Shown in pieces: positions 35,610 to 46,690 of a stretch of 64,000 bases of DNA; position 1 is the stretch's first letter; each line of letters opens with the position of its first letter. The DNA is taken from the NCBI GenBank assembly GCA_015680685.1, contig MNCI01010443.1:1093483-1157482 (forward strand), read 5' to 3'. The position numbers and the translations under genes were made by a program. Origin of the DNA: Gnetum montanum (taxonomy: Eukaryota > Streptophyta > Gnetopsida > Gnetales > Gnetaceae). The notes under the pieces were generated by a model. That model was not told where the DNA came from and did no database searches. It worked only from the letters and a program-made list of their open reading frames with translations.

Positions 35610-36240
35610 TCCTATTAGACTATATGCTATGCTAGTTTAGGGCCCTAACAAATCATGGACATAGTTTAAGGTCCTGGAAGATCGTGATGTGCTAGTTTAT
35701 AGTCCTAGTAGGTTGCAGTGTGCCAGTTTAACATCATAGCAAATGATCTGTGTCATTTTAGCATCATAGCAGATAATATGTGCCAATTTATAGTTGTAGT
35801 GGACTTGTTGTGCTAGTTTATAGTCATAGCAGACTAGCTGTACCAGTTTATAATCATAGAGAGACTTGCTATGCTAGTTTATAGTCGTAGTGGACTAGCT
35901 ATGCCAGTTTATAGTTGTAGCAGACTTTCTATGCTAGTTTATAGTCATAGTGGACTAGCTATGCTAGTTTATAGTCATAGTAGACTAGCTATGCTAGTTT
36001 ATAGTTGTAGTGGACTTATTGTGCTAGTTTATAGTCATAGAAGACTTGCTATGCTAGTTTATAGTCCTAGTAGACTAGTTGTGCCAGTTTATAGTCCTAG
36101 TAGAATTACTATGCTAGTTTATAGTCGTAGTAGACTTGCTGTACCAGTTTATAGTCGTAGTGAACTTGCTATGCCAGTTTATAGTCATAGTGAACTTGCT
36201 ATGCTAGTTTATAGTCATAGTGGACTATTGCTTACCTTAC
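35610..36240 (-). repeat. 30-bp minisatellite in the 3' region of element C
   Basis: About 20 tandem units with a strict 30-base period from about 35690 to 36230, more diverged at the left. A typical unit on the + strand is TATGCTAGTTTATAGTCATA followed by about ten variable bases such as GTGGACTAGC. It lies between integrase and LTR. Known Tat/Ogre elements carry variable tandem repeats here that can seed satellites. A 145-codon + strand ORF across it is only a by-product of the period being a multiple of three. Confidence 0.85.
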
Positions 36241-36299
36241 TTTGTAGAAACACAACGTTGTGTACTAGGCATAGTATGGATTTAGATACAAGTGGTTCA

Positions 36300-37400
36300 T
36301 CAAATTAGAAAATTCATTGCCATCACAGTTAGCAAGCCTAAATGCTAAATTTTCATAAGCCTTGATGACCGAGAAAGGCCCTTCCTAGTTAACTTAGAAT
36401 CTATCTATGGGTTCACAAATGGCCTTGAGGACTAAGTCCCCTTTCTTAATCGGGCATTGATGCTAATGATGATGGTTTTTTTGCTGTTATGTTTGTTGGC
36501 ATCACTCAATTTGACTAAGCATTTGCATGTGCTCCTCCTCTATTGAGTTGAGATCCACAGTTCTCAACTCATCATTTTGAGCCTTATTGATGAAGCTTTA
36601 GAGGATTACATGAAGTGATGGGACCTATAATTCAAAAGGTAAGATGGCTTCAGACCCATAAAAAAAACTATATGGCATCTTACCTATTGCAGTTCTTCGT
36701 GTTGTGCAGTAGGCCCAAAGTGCATAGATTAGCTACTCATGCCATTGTCATTTGCTACTATTGAGCATCTTCTTTAAAAGATGGATGATAACCTTGTTTA
36801 TGGCCTTCGCTTGGCCATTTACCTGTAGGTAATAGGACAACGAAAAGGAATGTTTGATTCTGAGGCATTTGCAAAAGGCTTTGGTCTTAGCACTGATAAA
36901 CTGTGGCCCGTTGTTTGTGACTATGATCATGGGTAAACCAAAATGGGACACTATGTTGTCAAGTATGAATTTGCAACCCTGTTGTGATGTAGTCTTCCTA
37001 AGGGGAACAACCTCAACCCACTTCATAAAATACCCAATGTAGTTATGATGAAGCTATGCCCTATGAAGTACGTAGGCATTATTGGTCCTATGATGTCCAA
37101 CCCCTAACATTGGAATGACTATGTGATCTACATTGTATGTAGTTTAGTGGGTGGCATGTGCATTAATTTACCCTACCATTAACATGTGTTGCATGTCTTA
37201 ACCTTGGAGATGAAATCACGCTTCATGTAAGGCCAATAGTAGCCTAAGCATATGATCTTTGCCACCATTACCCTAGGTACTATGTGGCCCCTGGAAAGTC
37301 CCTCATGGACTTGTTCAACGATCATCTGTTCTTCACTATTGCTAACACAAGTTAACAGTATGTCATCATCAGGCCTGTGACACAAAGTGCTATCACCTAT
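36300..37400 (-). pseudogene. integrase of element C
   Basis: The N-terminal zinc-binding region reads VHEGLSRGHIVPRVM...GYYWPYMKRDFISKVKTCNTC (37385-37179), the HHCC-type finger. The core has MKWVEVVPLRKTT, FGLPMIIVTNNGPQF and NGQAKAINKVI (37026-36748). In the core the second catalytic Asp reads Asn (TNNGP in place of TDNGP) and the Glu reads Lys. The C-terminal part to about 36300 has LWAYCTTRRTAIGKMPYS. The protein is inactive. Confidence 0.85.
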
Positions 37401-37619
37401 GATGACGTATTACCATGATTTATTTTGCACTGCATATTTTTGGGTAGTGGTTAGATGCTGTGGAGGTTCACCTTGTAGAAGGTATAATTTGGTGTCTTTG
37501 TACCACTCTAATACGTGGGTTGTGCTTATTGTGGCTATAGATGTAATGTCAATTGTCTGTGTGACATGCATAGTGCAATTTTCCATAGCAATGGGTAATG
37601 CGTGAAACATTTTACGTGA

Positions 37620-38200
37620 AATGCTTAAGGCTAATGAAGCTAATGCATGGGAAATGGAATTTTAATTGTAGGGGATATGTTGAACATTAGTAGTTGCAAA
37701 TTTTTTGAGCAAGTGCTTTGCCAAGTCATAGTAAAATTTTAAGTATTGGGATTTACAAGCATAAACCTCTGTGACTTGGTTGACAACTAGTTTTGATTCT
37801 CCTCAGATTGCTACTTTTGGTATCCCTAGGTTGCAAGCTACTAAGATACCTTGAAGGAGACCCTCATACTCCACCACATTATTGGTGCATGAAAATGCAA
37901 AGTGATACATGAAGGATCAGACCTCCTCAGAGGGGAACATGATTATGAAAAAAACACTACCCCCTTGGAAGGTTGAAGTGCCATCAAAGTGCAAGAGTGC
38001 CTTGAAGTTGTTAGGCACTTGGCTTATGCTAGTGACATGCTCATCTAGAAATTTTAGATCTATCGCTGCTTGATCGTTGATTGGGGAAGCTGTAAGTTAT
38101 GTGGCTATTACTTAACCTTAGTTGATGTTTGTGCAATGTAATGTAGGTCAAACTCTGTGATTATTTCTTTCCAACATGTACTATGACTACTCTCATAAAT
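37620..38200 (-). pseudogene. RNase H of element C
   Basis: Broken reverse-strand reading includes FHFDGTSTFQGG (first catalytic Asp), NNVVEYEGLLQGILVACNLG (catalytic Glu) and GESKLVVNQVTEVYACKS (where the Asp reads Glu). These blocks are in the normal order. It would degrade the RNA strand of RNA/DNA hybrids. Stops at several sites. Confidence 0.75.
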
Positions 38201-38539
38201 ATTCATTGTAATTGCTTGGAGTACATTACTTTTGTAGATGATGTTGACTTGGCTATGGAAAAGATAGTGTCTCCACTTCTTAAGTGCAAAGACTAAGGCA
38301 AGGAAATTCTTTCCACATAATTTTACTTTGCTTCATAGGCAACTAATGCATGGCCTAGGTAGTATACCAGGACCTCTACACCATTGTCTCACTTTTGGTA
38401 AAGCAAAAAAGTGATGGACACATCTGAGGTAGCAAGATAGATGTAGAATGGTTTATCTCCTTATGGAGGGTAGACCATTGGAAGTTGAGCTAGCTTCTAT
38501 TTAAGGTTGTCAAATGCCTCTTGGCATTGAGATTTCCAT

Positions 38540-39560
38540 TCAAAATGGATTCTCTTTTTGAGCAAGTTTTGCATTGGCTACAACTTATCAGTTAACCATG
38601 TGATAACTTGACATATGAATTGTAATCTACCTTGTAACCCCCATAGCTCCTTAAGGTTGGTTGATGGTGCTAAGCTGGTAATGGCCTTAACCTTATCGAG
38701 GTTTATGTGTATTCTTGCTTTAGATACTATGAAACCTAGCATGTGGTCCATCTTAATGCCAAAGATACATTTCTTAGGATGTAGCCAAAGTTCATGTTTT
38801 AGGAAATGTTTGAGTACAAAGCCCAAGTCACTTGCATGGTTGTGTGATGCTTTAGACTTAACTACTATATCATCAATGTAATCATTGAGTAGACCTAATA
38901 GGCAATCACTAAAAATGTATGCCATGGATCATTTATAATTTGCTCTTGCATTCTTAAGCCTAAAGGGCATCATGGTGTACCAAAAGGTACCCCAAGCAAT
39001 CATGAAGGTAGTACTGAGCTAGTGCTCTAGGTTGATTTGAATTTTTTTGTAACCCAAGAACCTATCCATGAAGGACAACAAGGCATGATCAGCCATAGTA
39101 TCAACCAATTGGTCAATACTAGACAACAAAAAATCATCTTTAATGGTCACCTTCTTGAGGTCTTGGAAGTCTATGCAAATGCATATACTTTCATTTTTCT
39201 TAGGTACAACCACAATGTTGGAGATCCAATTAGTATAGTCATTAGCCTAGATGAAACTAGCTTTGTAGAGCTTTGTGATTTTATCACAGACTACCAATGC
39301 CACCTTAGGCCTAACCTTGCAAGATTTTTGCTTGATTGGTTTTATGTTGGGATTGAGGATTATGTTGTGTTGTACTATGCAAGGATCTAGGCCTAGCATG
39401 TCTTCCTAATATCATACAAACACCTTGATGTTTTCTTTGAGTACTTTTGTGATGTTTTGGGCATGTTAAGGCTCTAACAAAGAACTAAGTTTCAATGTTT
39501 TTACCTCACCACTAAATGTTTCTATTAGGACTTCAACGAGGGGATCCTCAGTGATGTCCC
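38540..39560 (-). pseudogene. reverse transcriptase of element C
   Basis: Upstream part: MLGLDPCIVQHNIIL. Core: VVPKKNESICICIDFQDLKK and SFMDRFLGYKKIQI (39213-39019). Palm catalytic block: LLNDYIDDIVVKS (about 38890), with both Asp residues kept. Then HPKKCIFGI and GFIVSKARIHINLDKVKAI. The order matches Ty3/gypsy RT. Frame changes lie between 39019 and 38925. Confidence 0.88.
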
Positions 39561-39879
39561 CTACCTATGGATCTAGAGCCCTAACTAGATAGTTTGGCTA
39601 GTCTAGCAGTGTCTCTATAGATGTTATGTATTCATTATAGGATATGGGCTCATGGTCTAGGCATTGAGGGTCGATGCATCACGTGAGATCACCATGGAGC
39701 TCAGTGAGGACCAATAGTGAGTGAATATGCTCGTATGTAGTCATAGTGTGAATCTTGTAATAATCCTACAAAAAAACCAGAAAAATGTCAAGTTGCACTT
39801 TTCTTAAGGATAAAAATATGCATAGTTAAAGAAAAAAATGCAACAAATATTTCACCTAAGTATGTAAATGCAATTTTAA

Positions 39880-41230
39880 AGGCAAGGGACACATGGGCTG
39901 ATTTTAGGCCTCAGTTGGCCATGATGTGCTAGTTTAAGGCCTTAACAGACCATGATGTACTAGTTTAAGGTCTTAGCAAACCATGATATGTGCTAAATGC
40001 ATTGTTGGAGTAAGGATTCGTGTGTTGAAAAAATGAAATTAGCTTGGGTGCTCATTGGGCGACAAGAAAAATTAAAATTTTTTCTAAGTTCGAAGATAAC
40101 TAGAAAAATAAGAAAATATTTCTAACACTAGTAACTACACTATGCACTATTGAGCATAGTACTGGGGTAGTTAAAAATTTAAGTGGTCCCCAAGGGTATA
40201 AAAGGGCATTTTACCATTGGTAAAATTTTCATTGTCAAAGTTGAAAACATAAACTTTCTAGATTGTAGCATAGTTGTAAGAGCATAGTTGCCAGAATGTT
40301 GCATCGAAGTGGACATTAGCACCTTGGTCTAGCCAACGTGGATGAGGGAGAGCAAGTTCTGGGATGCTTGTTGCAGGCACACTTGGAGGAGAAAAGGGCA
40401 CCATCATATGCTAGATACCCCAACTATGCTCTACACTTATTTGTCATTTTCTAAATTTTCTTGCTTCCTACACTTAGGCATTTAGGCCTTGAGTTTGGTT
40501 TTGTAGGTAGTGCCCTACAATGCCTTAATAGCCTGCCCACAAACATGGTTGATGCGAGACCCTCTTAGGTTAGTTCTTTATGTTTTTTTGTGTCTTTTCT
40601 ATTAGGTTGCATATTATTCTCTTACTTATAGATTTCTATTTTATTATTACTGTGGTTGACAAGCATCAAACAATGTTGCAGGCCCCAACAGCATAATAGG
40701 AGAAGAGGAGCCTCCAGCCCCACCTAGCGTCACTGGTTAAGTAGATCTTGATGTAGTCCTATCATTGGATGTTTTTATATTTTTTCATATTTTTGTTATG
40801 TAATGTGGATGATAATGCTATGTATTGTTATGAAATTTAGGGGATTTTTGCTACATGGAATATTCTTTTGTATTTACTTGCTAGTGTTTGATGTTAATGA
40901 TGTGATGAATTAATGCGATTGCTAGTTTTAGGTCATTTCAGGCTGTGTGTGTAGATAATGTTTAGATAGTTTTAGGCCATTCCAAGCCCTAGTGAGGATG
41001 GAAAATGCTTTCTAGTTTTAGGCCTTGGTAGGCCATGCGATGCTAGTTTAGGGCCATGGTGGGCTGTGTTGGTAGTTTTAGGTCATTTTGGTCCATGTAA
41101 TAAAGGGATATTTGATTGAAATTTTTAGGCCATGGTGGGCCATGTGATAGTTTAAGGCCTTTTTGGGCCATGGCATCAAAAGAAAAAGGATTGCTAGTTT
41201 TAGGCCTTGGTGAGTTGTAGTATTTTGTAA
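39880..41230 (-). repeat. Protease-RT spacer of C with dispersed CTAGTTTTAGGCC words
   Basis: Words of the form CTAGTTTTAGGCC...GGCCATG recur at 39890-40000 and 40925-41210 at 30-60-base spacing. They match, in antisense, the AATGGCCTAAAACTAG words of element E at 57640-57870 and 62690-63120, and they look like seeds of the 30-bp minisatellite. Element E holds its antisense gene between the two word clusters. Confidence 0.55.
40197..40740 (+). pseudogene. Relic of the antisense gene in element C
   Basis: On the strand opposite to C, a TATAAAAG box at 40197-40204 is followed by a stretch with GGTAAAATTTTCATTG, similar to the region after the TATA box of the antisense gene in E. Near the other end, a 3' splice site TGTTGCAG at 40674-40681 leads into a short acidic, Pro-rich last exon (GEEEPPAPPSVTG, stop 40738-40740). 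The same layout closes the E gene at 58178-58044. The middle of about 4 kb found in E is missing here. Function is unknown. Assignment rests on matching position, strand and ends. Confidence 0.4.
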
Positions 41231-41471
41231 TTTTTGAATTTTGTAATTTTTATGTGTTTTTCTATTTTTTATGTGTAAACTAATTGTTAGAAAGTAACCA
41301 AAAGAAAATGTAATCTTGGAAAAAATGCACAAATAGGAGAAATAAACTCATAATAAGGTAAACAATGCAAACAACCAAGCTAACATGAAATGCAAACAAA
41401 AATGTAAACAAGCAAAGCATGCAGGAGTGGGACAAGCAGGCATCCAGTGCCTATTAGACTACAGGGATACT

Positions 41472-42114
41472 TTAGTTGTGTAGTTGCTTCCTAATTCCAT
41501 GTAGGTTAGGGGGTGCATAGGGCCTGGATCGTACAATATGGTACTCTCCTTGACCTTCATTAACTATGTCAAAGGGCAGCTCTACTTGCAAAGCTTCTTC
41601 TAGAAGGTTAGGGGCTTTTGTTGGCTCTTTGGGCTGGTTGGCCTTGCATTTTTCACTTTCATCCTTTGTGAGAGGTTTTTCATTGGGGAACTTCACCTCT
41701 AACCCTTATTTAGTATCAACATTGCTAACAATCTGCATTATCACCATATATGATAACCTCTCCACCTTCATATGGAAGGTGGATTTCCTAATGGATTGGA
41801 GAGGAGACGACCCACTACTGAGCTACTAGTTAGGGCCTACCCAAGATCAAGTTGAAACCTTACATCTCCTCAACCACTATGAATTCTATTAAGGTGTGGA
41901 ATTTTTCCCATGCCACAAAGGCTATCATGACCATTCCCCTCATGACGACATGCAACCCATTTAAGGATTTTAGGCATGTTGTCTTTGTTGGTTTAATGTG
42001 ATCAGCAAGACTAAGCTTGTCAAAAACTATGTATGGGATGACATTTGTTGCCACCCCATCATCAATGTGCACCTTGCGAATTCTACATTGCACCATGTGA
42101 ATGGTGAGAAACAT
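41472..42114 (-). pseudogene. aspartic protease of element C
   Basis: RKVHIDDGVATNVIP (about 42075) is the retropepsin active-site block with the Asp. It is followed by LNGLHVVMRGMVMIAF. The C-terminal part near 41696-41472 carries ELPFDIVNEGQGEYHIVRSR. It would process the Gag-Pol polyprotein. It is collinear with the better-kept copy in E (56960-57547). Stops lie in between. Confidence 0.75.
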
Positions 42115-42129
42115 TAGTATGATAATGAC

Positions 42130-45050
42130 TTAATCCTTCTTAAGGTATACCTTGATTGCCTCATCATAAAATGCCAAGGGCATTGACCTTAATTCTTGCA
42201 GGGGAGGAAGCAACTTTACAACATGGATGGATCGCTCATTTGATGGGATGTCCTTTGCAATAGGGATAGAGGTCAACATGAAAACTAATGCTTTGCAGTG
42301 AGTAGAGGAATTCATTATTAGGTTATATAGGCTTAAAGTTGTATTTTTTTGTTTCAAAGCGTACTTGACTTGTGCCAATGGATCAAAGAAGTCCTTTCGA
42401 TTATCTGCTACTTTGTTGTTGGCCTTCATCTCATCCATGTGGCCTAAGAGGTGAATCTCTCACAGAGGGAATTTGGGCCTTACTTACCTTGTTTTTGTTA
42501 GAGCCTCACTACTCCATTGTGGGTTGCTTGTTGCGGTGGCCTCATTGGTTAGTTAGGCCATTGGGATAGAGGATAGGGGGATAGGCTTTGATGGGCCTGG
42601 TGTCCTTTGCTCCTAATTTTGCCTAAGCATTTGATCAGTGAGGTGTTTGTTGGGCCTTCTAGATTTCCATCTTTATTGCCTATTGGTATTGGTTGTAGGA
42701 TGGTGCCTTGGACAAGCAGGGATTGATGCATTGCCCACCACTAGACTTTGGGTAGGTGGGGAGTCCATATGTTGTGGCATCCTTATGATGAAGGGTGCTT
42801 GGGCTATTGTAGCTACAACATGCTGTAGTGCCCTGACCACAAAGGGTGTTATAGAAACCCGAGATAGTGCTCTAATAATGAAGGGGGTCCTCAAACTGGT
42901 TGGGGACAAGGAGGCTCCGACATTACCAGAGTGCACATGAACCACGAATGGCTCATGCATTAATTTTGAATCATCACTAATGCTAATAGCATTAATGATG
43001 TACCCTCTACTACCTGCATTGAAAGGGTCCTTATAAGCCTCCATTGCTTGGTTTTAGGGATGCACTAGGTTGATTGCATCGAGGACCAACTCACCTTTGT
43101 CAATCATGCATTTTATATTATCTTGAAAAGCCATGCAAAAGTTTGTATCATGACTTTGCAATTTTTGATACTAGCAGAACCAATCTAATCTGAAATTCTT
43201 AGGGATCAGAGGCTCATTAGGTATTGTGGTTGAAGGATTCTTGAGGAGCTCACAAGATCTATCATGCTACTTATGAGTGTCCTTAGACATTTTCTTGTAC
43301 TGGATGCTTCTAGCATGAAGTAGTTGGTCTAAGAGCTCCTACCACTTGATGGGAAATGATGTGTATTTTGAGTGATCCTTACACTTGAAGTTAGGCCCTG
43401 TGGTAGCTAGTGATGTGGCCACCGATGATGCAGGTTGGTTGTTTATCGCTACGCTAGAGCCAACTTCCTTATTGTTGTTGGTTGGGGCATTGGATGGCTT
43501 GGTCGTTGGTTTGGCATTAGCTAGCTTAGCCTTGTTGGCCATCATTGTAATGGTTGTAGTCACTTTCTTGTCTTTGTCTTTGTCTTTTTATTTTTTCACA
43601 TGTAGGTTTTTGTAGGCCACATAGGTTATATCCTTGCTAGTCTCCACCACATCTTGAATGCTCTTATTTTGAGCAAACACTTAGCTTAATGACTATGGGG
43701 CAAGGTAGTACAATTTTGACTTGATGAAGGCATTCACTATGCCTTTGTAAATGATTAGTAGGTGCATTTCTATAATAGGCTTGTGGATCTCATTTGAGTG
43801 ATGTGCTCCAACATTAAATGAATTTTTGCACAGGCTCTAAGTGGCCTTACTTCACTTACATCAATTAGTCCAAGGTTGCCTCAGGCTTCAAGTTGTACTT
43901 GAAACGAGTGATGAATTGGGTAAGAAAATTCTTCAAATAAGTGATGGAGGACCTAGGGCATGCATGGTACCCATCTTGTGCCTTTCTTGTCAAGAACATG
44001 ATGAACATGTGGATGATTGCATGTGGCCATGCCTACAATAGAAGGCATTCTAACTAAAAGGTTACTAGTTAGGCATTAGGATCCCCTTCACCATTTTACT
44101 TGGTGAATTGGGGTAGTGGGACCTCAGTAGGTAATGCCAGTGGTGGAATTATAGGGCTAATTGGATCATCTTGGTAAAAGTCCATCACATGAATGGTTTT
44201 AGAGGAGGTAGCCTTGAGTTGCTTAACCTCTTCAGTGAGGCTTTGGATTAGTTGGAATGCTTGATTCAAGTTGGGTGTGATCGTGGTAAGTTGCATTAGT
44301 TGTGTTACCCACTGTGTTGTTTGGGTGGCCTACAACCTGGTTCTAGGTTGTGTGACCACACGTAATGCTTGTTGCATAGGCTGTTCCATGAACACACACC
44401 CTGGTCCCCACCATGTGTTGGTGAGTTGGGCCGTTGTGAAGGGTGTCGACATGACAGGTGGTAGGATGAATGATGCTTGAGACATATGTGATTAAGGAAT
44501 GATAGGTGGTGGAGTGAAAAATGCCTGAGCTATATGTGGCTAAGACATGTGCACAGTGTGCACATAAGGTTACATAGGCACAACCGTCAAAGGTGCAGAA
44601 GGCTACATAGTTTGGGCAAGATGTGAAGACTACATAGGTCATGAAGTTATGACAAAAGGCATGCTAACAGGAAAGCTAAAAGGAAGTGAAACTTCTTGGC
44701 ACATCTACTATGTTTGGTGGGTTTCCACCATAGGTGCGGACCTAGGTGGTGACACCTAGTTGATCATTATATTTGAGAGGATAGATTGGTAAGATAGGAA
44801 AGGCATGAAAGAAGAAGTTATCTGCTAAAATGAGGCATGAAGTGAGTCATCATGCTCAGATTAAGCTTCAAACTCATCCAAATCCTCCTACAAGGACTTC
44901 GTGTAGTTAGTCCCTACCTCGTGAACCATGTTTTGGATGAGATTATCCAGCATCCACTAGTAGGCTTTTGTGAGTAGAATAAAGTCAAAATCATAAGGGA
45001 ACCACTCCCTTTTGTTTAGGTACATAAGCTCAAAACTACATTTGGCTTCT
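42130..45050 (-). pseudogene. gag of element C, heavily decayed
   Basis: Collinear with the gag of E: NLNQAFQLIQSLTEEVKQLK and VMDFYQDDPISPIIP (44296-44096), capsid pieces at 43860-44040, NFKCKDHSKYTSFPIKW (about 43370) and NAISISDDSKLMHEPF (about 42970). All are interrupted by stops and frame changes. Tat-type Gag with a long Pro/Thr-rich N-terminal region. Confidence 0.75.
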
Positions 45051-45319
45051 GTTTCTTGGTAGTCTACGTACAAACTCACCTAAATCTTTACACAAATGAA
45101 GTTATATTGCTCATCATTGAGCACCATGAAGTTAGGAGGCAGGTTACATTGCCTAAGATATTGCCTTTCTACCTAGATAGAACCCCCAACCCCAGAAAGG
45201 TTAGTCGTGATCTCTTATTGAATAGGTTGAACAACAACTACACTCAAGGTGGAGATCAAGGGCTATTTAGGGTTCATGATGCAAAAGTAGAATGCAAAGA
45301 GTTGCTATTTGAAAAAGCT

Positions 45320-45480
45320 AAAAAAAATGACTAAGTGTGAGAATGCAAAAAAAAAAAAAATTGGCTAAGTGTAAAAGCATAGAAAAATGACTAAGTATAA
45401 AAATGCAGAAAAATGACTAACTTTGGAATGCAAAGAAAAAATGACTAAGTATAAGTTGCTAAAAATGACTAACTCTGGGA
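45320..45480 (-). repeat. AT-rich 25-30-bp repeats in the leader of C
   Basis: Five or six units contain AAAATGACTAAGT(G/A)TAA..ATGC. They sit between the primer site and gag. A related but more diverged series is in the leader of D at about 48650-48790, reversed. Confidence 0.6.
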
Positions 45481-45678
45481 CTATGCTCAGAGTCGACTAC
45501 ACTCACTATGCTGGAGCCAGCTACACTTTGTCGAGCACCCAAAATTTGGCTAAGTGTAAATACTTTGATGTTGTCAAGCAGGGTTCTAGGGCAACCAACA
45601 ATAGGGACCAATCTATACAAGGTATAGATAGCATGCAAGGCAACAACCAAGGGATGGCCAAAGAAGAAAATAACAAAG

Positions 45679-45697
45679 GCCCTCCTTCTAGTGCTAG
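45679..45697 (-). other. primer binding site of element C
   Basis: Reverse strand TAGCACTAGAAGGAGGGCC lies five bases after the 5' LTR end. The same word sits at the same place in D (TGGCTCTAGAAGGAGGGCC) and E (TGGCACTAGAAGGAGGGCC), which supports a primer role. I could not name the tRNA. Confidence 0.6.
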
Positions 45698-45702
45698 AAA
45701 AC

Positions 45703-46690
45703 TGTAGCAACTAAAAACATTAGAGGCTAGAACGGGACTCCTAGGGGTTTGCAGTCACATAGCCTTGATCCTGATTCTACATAAAGGCCTACTAGGAACA
45801 GAGGTGGGGGTGTCTAGAATGGTCTTGTTGATCAAACTAGGACTTACAGGTGTTACGATGAAATAGATGTTAGGGGTTTGCACAATGTTTGCAATGTTTG
45901 CAGTGCCCACAGGGGTGAGCATAGTCAAGGATCATGGTGCAAAGCGAGGATGCAGACATGTAAATTTATGCAAGAAAATAGTGAAAAATGCTAGTAGAAT
46001 GCTAGAATGCAAGTAAGAATGCTAAAATTTTATGAAGAATGAGAAAAAGAGAGATTGACACCATCCTAAATGGGGGGAGTGTAGTTCACTACAAAGAGAG
46101 TTGAGGAGGTACATGGTGTATAGACAAGTGTAATAGGAAAGTGTTGTCATAATCTCAGGGGTGTCTAGGCTCTGAAAATTGATGTCTGCCATGAAGTTCA
46201 AGCTTGCCAGGTTGACTACCATAGTTTCTTGTGAGTTTTAGTGGTCGATGATATTTGTGGTAGTGTGCAACAGTGCTACGATGGTGTGCAATGGTGTTTG
46301 CCCAAGAATGCCAAGTGTTCTTTGAGTTTGCTAAATGCTAAAATGTTGATCGAGTGCTTCAAATGCCAACTTTGCTTTTGGTTTACAAACCCCTAAAATG
46401 TGAGGTGCTGGGGTATTTATAGGACTAGGGTTAGTGTGACTCGTAGACTGGGCACCACCTAGCAGGGGGTAGTTGGGGCTACACTAGCCTCAACTACGCT
46501 TCCACTAAAGAAAATGGTGTTCTACTAGTGTGCTCCAATGGATGCTATGAGACCACTAGACTATGACTACATTGCCAAGACTACATATGTGAGTGCCAAG
46601 AAGATCTTGAAGTACTTGAAAACAATGCAAAATAGCATAGTTTTGGAGACTATGCTATCCACCCTCTCAAGTGGTATTAAGCTTAGGTAC
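45703..46690 (-). repeat. 5' LTR of element C, truncated
   Basis: Matches 32364-33330 from the U5 end (GATGTTAGGGGTTTGCACA, AGGGGGTAGTTGGG, TCTCTCAAGTGGT) but lacks the 702 bp of U3 beyond. TATA box at 46414-46421 (reverse). The break at 46690/46691 is exactly where the LTR of D starts. Confidence 0.8.

Larger units (their letters stand above)
32364..46690 (-). mobile_element. Tat/Ogre-like LTR element C (oldest of three, full domain set, decayed)
   Basis: Reverse-strand element with 3' LTR 32364-34032 and a truncated 5' LTR 45703-46690. The interior in element order is leader, gag (45050-42130), protease (42114-41472), spacer with antisense promoter relic, RT (39560-38540), RNase H (38200-37620), integrase (37400-36300), tandem repeats and polypurine tract. 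RT before integrase with an added downstream region and minisatellite is the Tat/Ogre plan. Every domain has stops or frame changes. About 700 bp of the U3 of the 5' LTR is missing, where element D begins. Confidence 0.85.

Noticed and set aside
35610-36240. CRISPR-like array
   Set aside because: Units are contiguous with no unique spacers, and the context is a plant retrotransposon.
35871-36308. 145-codon ORF with regular 10-residue repeats (LVYSHSGLAM type)
   Set aside because: It lies on a 30-bp minisatellite whose period is a multiple of three, so an open frame arises automatically; it is antisense to element C and has no promoter or codon signal.
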